A stretch of 64,000 bases of DNA from Prosthecodimorpha hirschii. Its GTDB lineage: Bacteria; Pseudomonadota; Alphaproteobacteria; Rhizobiales; Ancalomicrobiaceae. A model generated the notes under the pieces. That model made no database searches. It saw only the letters and a program-made list of their open reading frames with translations, and was not told where the DNA came from. The position numbers and the translations under genes were made by a program. Positions 56,292-63,132 of the stretch are shown here, piece by piece. The stretch covers positions 6,158,793-6,222,792 of the forward strand of contig NZ_LJYW01000001.1 of assembly GCF_001305515.1 (NCBI RefSeq), given 5' to 3'. The first letter of the stretch is position 1, and each line of letters begins with the position of its first letter.

Positions 56292-58493
56292 ATGGCAACC
56301 GATCTTGAAGTCATGACGCTTCGTCTGGAGGCAAATGCGACGAAATTCGAGCGCGATATGCAGCGCGCGGCGGGAATGCTCCAGAAATCTGCGAAGGCGA
56401 TGGAAGCGCAGGCCGCCTCTTCGGTGAAGAAGATCGAACAGAACTTCTCCGGCTTGAATACCGGCATTGTCAGCATGGCGACCGGAGCATTCTCCGCCCT
56501 CGCTGGCGTTTTGAGCCTGAGAGCATTTGTTGACGGTGCGGATACCTTTATTCGCATCAACAACAGCTTGAAGGTCGCCGGCCTCTCGGCCGAGGAAGCG
56601 AACGTCACGTTCGGCAAACTATTCGCCATCGCTCAAGCGACCAGCACCCCGGTTGAAAGCCTCGCGACGCTCTACAGCCGGACTGCTGCGGCACAGAAGT
56701 CCCTCAACGCATCATCGGAAGACTTGATCCGCTTCGCCACGGCGACGGCCATGGCGCTGAAGGTCAACGGGACCAGCGCGCAAGAGGCAACCGGCGCACT
56801 GCTCCAGCTTTCGCAGGCGCTTGGCGGCGGGAAAATCCAGGCCGAGGAATACAATTCGTTGCTTGATGGCGCTCGGCCATTGCTTCAGGCGGCGGCGGAC
56901 GGTCTGAAAGAAGCCGGCGGCGAGATTGGCAAACTGACGGCACTGGTCAAGGACGGCAAGGTTTCCTCCGAGGCCTTCTTCCGCGCTATCCTTGCCGGAG
57001 CCGGATCGCTTCAACAGAAGATTGGGGCGTCGTCCAAGACCTTTGCGGCCAGCGTATCGGACCTCAACAACGCACTAATGCTTTTGTTCGGAACCATCAA
57101 TGAAAATCTTGGTATCATCGAATATCTATCAAAGCTGTTCGAAAATGCCGGGAAAAATATATCAGGCTTTGCCGATCGACTTCGCGACGTTAGTAAGCAA
57201 ACCGATATCAACAGCCTGACAGAGCAATTGTACGGCGCTTATACAGTTATTCAGAAACTGAAAGCGCAGATTGAAAATCTTCGCAGTTCGTCCAATGCCG
57301 GCGCCGTTCCTGTGATCGCCCAACTGGAGAAGGACCTCCAGACCGCGACTGACCGCGCATCAACGCTGCTCGACCGCATCACGACACTGCAAGGGAGGCC
57401 GGCGACCAACGGGCCCGCTCGGCTCCAGTCGGCTTACGACCTTGCCGGCAGCACAATGACGGACAAAAATGCTCAGACCTATATGAATGATAGGTTTGGG
57501 CTTGGGAGCGGTGGAACTCAGCCGGTATCGCTCAAGCAATTTCCTTTGCCGCCGGATGTGGCCGGCTGGCAAAAGGTCATCGACGCGCAGCAGAAATCAA
57601 TCACGCTTCTTCAGGCCGAGGCAGACACAGTTGGCAAAACGACGGCAGAGCGCGAACGGGCGCGACTTGTTGCCGAACTGGAGGCCGATGCCAAAGAGAA
57701 AAACATTCCTCTCACTGGCGAGTATCGGCAGCAAATCGACCAGCTTGCTTCTTCCTATGGGCGACTTAAGGCGCAGATCGCGTTCGCAAATTCGATTGAG
57801 GGCACCAAGGACCGCATTCGAGACCTACAACAGGAAATCACCCTTGTCGGGCTGACGGCGGGGGAACAGGAGCGCGTCAAGGTCGCGCAGCAACTTACCA
57901 ACGAAGCGATCAAAGCCGGCATCCCACTGACCGACGCGCGGCGAGCGCAGATCACTGCGTTGGCAGATCAGGCAGGCGTTGCGGCGACGCGGCTTGAGGC
58001 CGTGAATAAAGCGCAGCAGATGCTTGATTCGATGCGCTCGGAACTCGGCTCGGTGACTGGGGCGTTTTTCAATGATCTGGCCAATGGTGTGAAAACAGTC
58101 GACGCTCTGCGCAACGCCTTCACGAGCCTTCGGACAGCCATCCTGAACGCACTCGGGAACCAGTTGATTGCTGCGCTTCTTGGCGCGCCCGGGACGGGCC
58201 TTGGCGGCGGACTGATTGGCGGTCTGTTTGGCCGAGCCGGCGGTGGCGCGGTCAATGCCGGGCAGCCCTACCGGGTCGGCGAGAACGGGCCGGAAATGTT
58301 CGTGCCGCAATCGGCCGGCCGGATCATTCCATCAAGCGCGAGCGGCGGCGGCGCGGTCTTCAACACGACAATCAACGCGCCAGGTGGGGACGTGGCGACT
58401 GTCGCTCAAATCCATCGCGTTTTGGGGGATCATGAAGCGCGAATCCGTGCGATCATGCGCGCGCCGATGGCACAGAAGCGGGGCATGTCATGA
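56292..58493 (+). CDS. Phage tail tape-measure-like protein
   Basis: A 733-residue, mostly alpha-helical protein. The N-terminal domain (FVDGADTFIRINNSLKVAGLSAEEANVTFGKL, about 78-109) is the tape-measure N-domain; the middle (about 310-620) is coiled coil; the C-terminus has a hydrophobic Gly-rich segment (about 640-675) and GENGPEMFVPQSAGRIIPSS, which is typical of tape measures. Its length would set a tail of about 110 nm by the usual 1.5 angstrom per residue rule. It is the only tail gene seen, directly after TerL. Alternatives are a short-tail or injection protein, since no tail tube is encoded nearby. Confidence 0.82.
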   Translation: MATDLEVMTLRLEANATKFERDMQRAAGMLQKSAKAMEAQAASSVKKIEQNFSGLNTGIVSMATGAFSALAGVLSLRAFVDGADTFIRINNSLKVAGLSAEEANVTFGKLFAIAQATSTPVESLATLYSRTAAAQKSLNASSEDLIRFATATAMALKVNGTSAQEATGALLQLSQALGGGKIQAEEYNSLLDGARPLLQAAADGLKEAGGEIGKLTALVKDGKVSSEAFFRAILAGAGSLQQKIGASSKTFAASVSDLNNALMLLFGTINENLGIIEYLSKLFENAGKNISGFADRLRDVSKQTDINSLTEQLYGAYTVIQKLKAQIENLRSSSNAGAVPVIAQLEKDLQTATDRASTLLDRITTLQGRPATNGPARLQSAYDLAGSTMTDKNAQTYMNDRFGLGSGGTQPVSLKQFPLPPDVAGWQKVIDAQQKSITLLQAEADTVGKTTAERERARLVAELEADAKEKNIPLTGEYRQQIDQLASSYGRLKAQIAFANSIEGTKDRIRDLQQEITLVGLTAGEQERVKVAQQLTNEAIKAGIPLTDARRAQITALADQAGVAATRLEAVNKAQQMLDSMRSELGSVTGAFFNDLANGVKTVDALRNAFTSLRTAILNALGNQLIAALLGAPGTGLGGGLIGGLFGRAGGGAVNAGQPYRVGENGPEMFVPQSAGRIIPSSASGGGAVFNTTINAPGGDVATVAQIHRVLGDHEARIRAIMRAPMAQKRGMS

Positions 58494-58714
58494 CCGAGGA
58501 TGAGGTGGAGGACGTTGTCTATAAGCTCGCCGAGGCGGCACGGGATCAAATGCTAGAGTTAGGCTTTGATCCGGAAGTCATCGGAAAAGCCATGATCGCG
58601 CACGGCACTAGCGCATATGCCGGTGCTGTTGGTCCGCTCCGCCGGGATGAAGTGGTGCGGCACCTTCACGGACTGGCGGACCGGATCGGCATTCCTGTCC
58701 AGGGCGAGGCATAA
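58490..58714 (+). CDS. Hypothetical phage protein, 74 aa
   Basis: An acidic helical protein (MTEDEVEDVVYKLAEAARDQMLELGFDP) that overlaps the tape-measure gene by 4 bp. I do not recognise it. Position suggests a tail or tape-measure accessory. Confidence 0.6.
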   Translation: MTEDEVEDVVYKLAEAARDQMLELGFDPEVIGKAMIAHGTSAYAGAVGPLRRDEVVRHLHGLADRIGIPVQGEA

Positions 58715-58715
58715 C

Positions 58716-58760
58716 TCATTGAAATCATTCGGCTAAAATTTAGCCGTTTGAAATCAATGA
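58716..58760. terminator. Nested palindrome between convergent operons
   Basis: CGGCTAAAATTTAGCCG (58730-58746) is a 17-bp palindrome; outer arms TCATTGA (58716-58722) and TCAATGA (58754-58760) extend it. It separates the structural operon (plus) from the low-GC cassette (minus), so it probably acts as a bidirectional terminator. Confidence 0.7.
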
Positions 58761-58859
58761 CTTAGCAAAACCTCCCGGCGCTACCGCGTCGCCCTGCTAG
58801 GTTTCGTCTCAAGCTGGCACAAAATGCCAAAGGTTCATGGCTAAAAATTACACAGAATC

Positions 58860-59036
58860 CTAATCCTTTTTCGATACAGACCTTAATTGCATAAGCATCT
58901 CATTCTTTAGTTTTTCCTTCCAGGCATCCGGTAACGAATAAAACCCCTGCGAATCTTGCTTGATCCCAGGTTTCTTCGCGATGGCATCTGTAACGCGTTG
59001 CTTGTACGATGGCTCACGCTTCATTTTTTTCTCCAT
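58860..59036 (-). CDS. Small basic protein of the low-GC cassette, 58 aa
   Basis: A Lys-rich helical protein (MEKKMKREPSYKQRVTDAIA) of unknown family. ATG at 59036 lies 1 nt after the stop of the Ntn-hydrolase gene, so the two are co-translated. It may assist or regulate the larger product. Base composition is far lower in GC than the rest of the element. Confidence 0.6.
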   Translation of the reverse strand: MEKKMKREPSYKQRVTDAIAKKPGIKQDSQGFYSLPDAWKEKLKNEMLMQLRSVSKKD

Positions 59037-59037
59037 T

Positions 59038-60303
59038 TTACTGATGATTGTTATAGCGCGCCGCATATCGCGGGTTTAATTCTATCGAAAAATAGTGTTT
59101 GCGCTTAATCCATACAAAGCCCTCAGATTTTGTGATGGCGGCCACGTCAATGGGCCCCCCAACAGATTCGCTTGGCTGCGTAACTTTTTCCTTAAGGGAT
59201 TCAAGTTCAACTAGGCTTTCGGCTAACGATGCCATTTCCGAAACAGGCAAGAAGCCAACAACCCGATTCAAAGGCTGCACATGCTGCTGAAAAACCTTGT
59301 CAATCCATTCACGTGTATGTCGACTTGCTGCATTTTCGACGAGATTCTGTAAATTTGAAGGCGGTTGCGCTCCGGATGATTTAAGTATTTCTTCCGCAAA
59401 ATGCCATAGAGTATCCTCCAGACTTGAGGTTACGGCATTGAATACATCCGGACCAACGCCATGCTGAAATGTGTCAACCATGGCAGTTGTTGCAAACGCA
59501 CGTACAATACCTGTATCTATGCGATCCATTGATACGTCGCCTTCAGGCTTCCAGTATAATTTGTCGCCCAAGAATCCGCTACAAGAATATTCATGATAGC
59601 ATGGAAAATAATCATCGTCTCCATAACCAGCAACAACTATGCCAGTATTGATTAGTTGACCCTTTGGGTGTTTAAAAATGGAAAGAATAGACATACCTAT
59701 TAATTCGTCTTTGTCGATTATATTTTTTGTTGATGTGCTAACTAAAAGATCTTCAGCAAATGCTGAGATATCCGGTGTTATAAACGATAATGCAGCTTCA
59801 ATGTCTTCTTCTTTGAAAGGCTCCTCGATTGGAAGACCTTTGATTTGAGAACATATCTTCTGAAAGGCCTTGCTTATCTCCAGTGCTTTGTCCTGCCCTG
59901 CGATTACATTTTCGTCTTCAATTATTATTCCTAAATTTAAAGAGATCGAGTTCTTAAAAATTCTCTGCGTAATCTCTCGACGGCGACTACTAGAAAATAA
60001 TAATGCGTGATCATTAATATACTTGAAGAACGCAGACGCATATGTCGACACGTCAGATGGCCTATTTGCAGAAAAATTATTCCGAAAATCTTTGATGACG
60101 ATTTCCCACGGGATATCGTGCAAATCTCCTGAATCAAATACCATTATACCGATCGGGCGGTCAGCCACTAGCTGAAATATTTTATTGGCGCCCTTAAAGT
60201 ATCTGACTTCGCGTTGTTTGCCAGACCAGTAAGTGACAGTAGCTGCACTATCTGCAGCTAAGACAAGCGCTCTCCGATTCATAACACATATTTCTGAAGT
60301 CAT
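59038..60303 (-). CDS. Proteasome-like Ntn-hydrolase, 421 aa
   Basis: After removal of the initiator Met the chain starts with Thr1 (TSEICVM), and Asp falls exactly at 17 in VLAADSAATV. KGANKIFQL carries a Lys near 40 that lines up with proteasome Lys33 after a short insertion. Near the C-terminus PIDVAAITKSEGFVW matches the IDVAVIT(K/R)xxGyV block of archaeal beta subunits. These point to an N-terminal-nucleophile hydrolase with a proteasome/HslV-type fold, but about twice the usual length, with an extra helical domain in between. It could be a self-processing protease or peptidase. It has low GC, unlike the phage genes around it, and lies between a small protein and an HTH regulator. No defence or toxin role is proved. 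Confidence 0.72.
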   Translation of the reverse strand: MTSEICVMNRRALVLAADSAATVTYWSGKQREVRYFKGANKIFQLVADRPIGIMVFDSGDLHDIPWEIVIKDFRNNFSANRPSDVSTYASAFFKYINDHALLFSSSRRREITQRIFKNSISLNLGIIIEDENVIAGQDKALEISKAFQKICSQIKGLPIEEPFKEEDIEAALSFITPDISAFAEDLLVSTSTKNIIDKDELIGMSILSIFKHPKGQLINTGIVVAGYGDDDYFPCYHEYSCSGFLGDKLYWKPEGDVSMDRIDTGIVRAFATTAMVDTFQHGVGPDVFNAVTSSLEDTLWHFAEEILKSSGAQPPSNLQNLVENAASRHTREWIDKVFQQHVQPLNRVVGFLPVSEMASLAESLVELESLKEKVTQPSESVGGPIDVAAITKSEGFVWIKRKHYFSIELNPRYAARYNNHQ

Positions 60304-60368
60304 TTATTTTGCCTCCCGATAGCGCGTATTTTTACTAACTTTCTGATTCCACAAATCTAGAAGCATTT

Positions 60369-60605
60369 TTATATTTCTTTCCTAAGGCGAACCCCCACTC
60401 CTTCGCCATTTTTATCTATGAAAATCACCCCTGCATTCTCCAACGCAATTTTGATAGCTTGTAGTGCCTCAACGGAAACTGGCGTTGAGTTGGTTTCAAA
60501 GCGCTTCACTGTGGGCTGCGAGAGTCCTGAAGCGGAAGCAAGTCTAGCCTGGGACCATCCTAGGAGTCCACGGGCAGCTCGGACCTGTTCAACCGATACT
60601 AGCAT
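60369..60605 (-). CDS. Xre-family HTH regulator, 78 aa
   Basis: A small DNA-binding protein with the HTH at about 7-45 (RAARGLLGWSQARLASASGLSQPTVKRFE). The C-terminal residues (ALENAGVIFIDKNGEGVGVRLRKE) match the common phage/antitoxin style of single-domain Xre regulators. It is first in the minus-strand cassette, 65 nt before the Ntn-hydrolase gene. A palindrome at its promoter suggests autoregulation and control of the divergent early operon. Confidence 0.85.
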   Translation of the reverse strand: MLVSVEQVRAARGLLGWSQARLASASGLSQPTVKRFETNSTPVSVEALQAIKIALENAGVIFIDKNGEGVGVRLRKEI

Positions 60606-60617
60606 AGCTTGACCTAT

Positions 60618-60642
60618 TTGGGATCATCATTTATGATCCAAA
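60618..60642. promoter_or_regulatory. Operator-like palindrome at the divergent promoter
   Basis: TTGGGATCAT and ATGATCCAAA form a 9-of-10 inverted repeat around CATTT, 13 nt from the HTH start and 33 nt from the start of the rightward operon. It is well placed for the Xre protein to govern both directions. Confidence 0.7.
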
Positions 60643-60674
60643 TCGTATCATGCCTTCTCAGAGGAGCAAATGCC

Positions 60675-61211
60675 ATGACGACGAACACCCGTTCGGCGGC
60701 CGATACTGGCTTGCCCAAATCCACCCGCCGCAACCTTCTCGCCGGCCTGGCTGCCTCCGCCGTGGCGATCAGCGCAAGCGGGGCTGCGGCTTCTGTCTCT
60801 CCCGATTGCCACCTGACGGCGCTTGCGGCTGATCTTGTCGAGGGCGCGCGGGACTATGCCTTGTGGTCTGCCAAGGTTGAGCATCTGCGATCGATCCCGA
60901 TTGCGGACTATGAGGCGCTCGACGCGTCCGGCGTCGTGAAGCACTGGCGGGTGTTCGATGTTTACGGCAGGCCCGATGAATGGCGCTCCATGACTGCCGC
61001 GGGTGACCGCTGCACGAAGCTGGCCGCCGAAATCTCCGCCGCGTCTGCAGTCGGCTTCGCCGGGGTGCGGGCAAAGGCTGTCGCTCTGGCTTGGTGGCTG
61101 GGGGTGCTGCCCCAAATCGCCGAGAACAAGGGGACCGATGGCGGGGCTCACGCCATGCAGGAATTCATCGCTTTGCTGGATTGCATGGTGGCTTCGGAGG
61201 CTCGGTCATGA
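60675..61211 (+). CDS. Exported hypothetical protein with Tat-like leader (1)
   Basis: A 178-residue protein. Its N-terminus (about 17-40) contains STRRNLLAGLAASAVAISAS and then GAAA, resembling a twin-arginine leader with RR and a hydrophobic core. The mature part is helical (DLVEGARDYALWSAKVEHL, AVALAWWLGVLPQIAENKG). ATG at 60675 has GAGGAG 8 nt upstream and is preferred to an ATG at 60670. The next gene begins with almost the same leader. Function unknown; phage genes with a Tat-like leader often go unassigned. Confidence 0.65.
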   Translation: MTTNTRSAADTGLPKSTRRNLLAGLAASAVAISASGAAASVSPDCHLTALAADLVEGARDYALWSAKVEHLRSIPIADYEALDASGVVKHWRVFDVYGRPDEWRSMTAAGDRCTKLAAEISAASAVGFAGVRAKAVALAWWLGVLPQIAENKGTDGGAHAMQEFIALLDCMVASEARS

Positions 61212-61921
61212 ACACGCACACTCGCCGGAATGTTCTCGCCGGCCTCGCCGCTTCGGTCGCGGCCTCGCCTTCGGCTGCCTTCTCGGCCACGTCACAGGAT
61301 GCCGAGCTTGCGGGCCTTGGTCTGGAGCATGACCGGCTTTCCGCCATCATCCGCGATCTGAACGCGGCGGCGAAGGTCGCTGACCAGAAGTTTCACGAGT
61401 TGGTCGGTGAGCCACCGGAAGCCCTGGTGCGGCGACCGGAGGATGAGGCGTTTCACTTCCCGAGCTATCCGGTCTGCGAATGGGATGGCGTCACGCGCTA
61501 CGGCTGGGGCAGCCTTGAACCTCTGAGGGCCTTCGATGGGCAAACCCCGGGCTGGAGCCGGGCGACAGCGGACGGGGCTTCTATCGTGGTTCCTGCCCAA
61601 GTTGCGGCCGAGGGCTGGCAGGCGCGGCGGGACGAAATCGTTGCAGCCGTTGAGGCTTGGGAAACCAAGCGGAGCCGCGCTTTCGTGGACAGTGGCACGC
61701 TCGCTGTCGAGGAAGCACTAGAGGTCGCTTTAGCCGAGCGCGGCGAGATCGAGGACGCCATCATCTCGGAGCCGGCCCGGACACTGGCGGGTCTCATCGT
61801 GAAGGCCCGTGCCGCCATGAACTCCGCGATGTCGTCCAATCCTGGTGACGGGACATCGTCCGACGTGGCGCTTGCGTGGTCCGTGGCGCGCGACCTCGCC
61901 GGCTCGGAGGCTGGCCGATGA
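61208..61921 (+). CDS. Exported hypothetical protein with Tat-like leader (2)
   Basis: A 237-residue protein beginning THTRRNVLAGLAASVAASPSAA, nearly the leader of the preceding gene. The body is mostly helical with a central aromatic-rich part (FPSYPVCEWDGVTRYGWGSLEPL). It overlaps the previous gene by 4 bp and the next by 4 bp (ATGA both times), so the three are translated together. No family recognised. Confidence 0.65.
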   Translation: MNTHTRRNVLAGLAASVAASPSAAFSATSQDAELAGLGLEHDRLSAIIRDLNAAAKVADQKFHELVGEPPEALVRRPEDEAFHFPSYPVCEWDGVTRYGWGSLEPLRAFDGQTPGWSRATADGASIVVPAQVAAEGWQARRDEIVAAVEAWETKRSRAFVDSGTLAVEEALEVALAERGEIEDAIISEPARTLAGLIVKARAAMNSAMSSNPGDGTSSDVALAWSVARDLAGSEAGR

Positions 61922-62157
61922 ACGCGCTGCCAGGCCAAGCCGTCTTCGTCGTCACGCCGACCATGCGGACGCTGATCGAGGATGCCATCGAGGCGCTTTT
62001 GCTCGTGCTCGACGAACTCGACGGTGATCCCGACCAGGAATCATGCGCCGACGCGGAACCATCCCTCGGCTGGACGATCGAGGGTCCCGGCGCTGGCGGC
62101 ACGACCGACGATCGCGAGGAGGAACACGACGGCCGGGAACTGGTTGACGAGTTCTAG
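61918..62157 (+). CDS. Small acidic protein, 79 aa
   Basis: A 79-residue, strongly acidic product (LDELDGDPDQESCADAEPSL and a DDREEEHDGRE tail). It overlaps its upstream neighbour by 4 bp. The N-terminal half is helical (MRTLIEDAIEALLLVLDEL). Strong acidity is common in small phage anti-host proteins, but no function is visible. Confidence 0.55.
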   Translation: MNALPGQAVFVVTPTMRTLIEDAIEALLLVLDELDGDPDQESCADAEPSLGWTIEGPGAGGTTDDREEEHDGRELVDEF

Positions 62158-62222
62158 CCGCATCGGCCTCGCACTCGGCGCCAGTTCGGCGGAACAATCA
62201 ACGGCTTTCTGTGCACTGGGTG

Positions 62223-62279
62223 CCTATCCTCTTGCCAATCACCAGAGGATAGGCTACCTCTTGTGAAATACAGGAGGTA
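62223..62279 (+). promoter_or_regulatory. Tandem hairpins over the ribosome binding site
   Basis: CCTATCCTCT (62223-62232) and AGAGGATAGG (62244-62253) form a perfect 10-bp stem with an 11-nt loop. Directly after, TACCTC (62255-62260) pairs with GAGGTA (62274-62279), which is the Shine-Dalgarno of the next gene. The layout could be a regulator site plus a ribosome-binding-site lock. Confidence 0.55.
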
Positions 62280-62282
62280 TTC

Positions 62283-62759
62283 ATGACACCGAGCCTAACG
62301 ACCGTCGCCGCCTGCCGCGTTGCCGGCATCCATCGCGACCGCTTCAATGAGTTTGTCGCCGCAGGCGCCTACAGGTGCGCCCCTTCCACCACTGCCGGTC
62401 GGGCGCGCACGTTTGCCCCTGACGACATTCTCGGCATCAGCATCTTCAGGGACCTGATGGCCGATGGCATGACGGCAGCGGCGGCGGGTGAAATCGCATG
62501 CGCGGTCGCTGAGGCCGCCAAGGCGAACCCGCAAGCGCTAGCAATCTCGTATGTGCGCACCTGGCAGACGGCGACCGGCTGGACCCTCGACGGAACGGCC
62601 CATCCTACCGACGAACTGCCCGCGCCCGCCGAGTGGAACTCGGCTGGAGAGCGTAAAGAGACCATTACGCGTATGATGACCTTCAATGTCAGCCTGTTAC
62701 GCGATTTGATCGCGAAGCGGATCGAAAAAGAGCGCCCGATCATCGGGGGCGAAGGCTGA
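62283..62759 (+). CDS. MerR-like helix-turn-helix regulator, 158 aa
   Basis: The N-terminal part (VAACRVAGIHRDRFNEFVAAGAY) and then RARTFAPDDILGISIFRDLMADGM is the layout of a MerR-type HTH followed by helices. The C-terminal half is helical and may form the dimer. Strong Shine-Dalgarno AGGAGGT precedes the ATG. It probably controls the lysogenic/excision genes that follow. Confidence 0.65.
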   Translation: MTPSLTTVAACRVAGIHRDRFNEFVAAGAYRCAPSTTAGRARTFAPDDILGISIFRDLMADGMTAAAAGEIACAVAEAAKANPQALAISYVRTWQTATGWTLDGTAHPTDELPAPAEWNSAGERKETITRMMTFNVSLLRDLIAKRIEKERPIIGGEG

Positions 62760-62761
62760 AA

Positions 62762-62941
62762 ATGACCGAAGTCATCCGCGGCGCGAAGGCGGTTTCCCAC
62801 GCTATCGGCGTTTCGCCGGCGACCCTCGGGCGGATGATCCGCAAGGGGCAAATCGCAGTGCGCAAGGGCGGCACGGGCGGACGAACCTCGCCGATCATGA
62901 TTGAGCGGCATGAGGCGGAACGCATCCGGAAAGGGCGCTGA
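62762..62941 (+). CDS. AlpA/excisionase-like HTH protein, 59 aa
   Basis: A very small HTH protein (VIRGAKAVSHAIGVSPATLG followed by RMIRKGQIAVRKGG), too short to show more than one wHTH. Similar 55-70-residue proteins next to integrases act as excisionases or as AlpA-type activators. It lies 2 nt after the MerR-like gene and 2 nt before the next. Confidence 0.7.
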   Translation: MTEVIRGAKAVSHAIGVSPATLGRMIRKGQIAVRKGGTGGRTSPIMIERHEAERIRKGR

Positions 62942-62943
62942 GG

Positions 62944-63132
62944 ATGGCGAAGACACCGGCCGCTTTCAGGCAGGCAGACGTGACCCGAGCCATCAAAGCC
63001 GCGAAGGCTGCCGGTGTCGACATCGGCGGCGTCGAGATCCGGGCGGATCGGATCGTGGTGCTTGCGGCAGGACATGCGGCAAAGCCCGAGAGCGCTCTCG
63101 ACGAATGGATGAAAGCACATGGTCAGAGTTAA
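62944..63132 (+). CDS. Small hypothetical protein before the integrase, 62 aa
   Basis: A 62-residue product with an N-terminal amphipathic helix (DVTRAIKAAKAAGVDIGGV) and a short beta strand. The pattern is common just upstream of alphaproteobacterial phage integrases. Its end overlaps the integrase start by 14 bp, so translation is coupled. Confidence 0.65.
   Translation: MAKTPAAFRQADVTRAIKAAKAAGVDIGGVEIRADRIVVLAAGHAAKPESALDEWMKAHGQS

Noticed and set aside
59038-60303. Calling the gene hslV or a true proteasome beta subunit
   Set aside because: It is twice the expected length, has no HslU or alpha-subunit partner, and only the N-terminal and C-terminal blocks match by eye.
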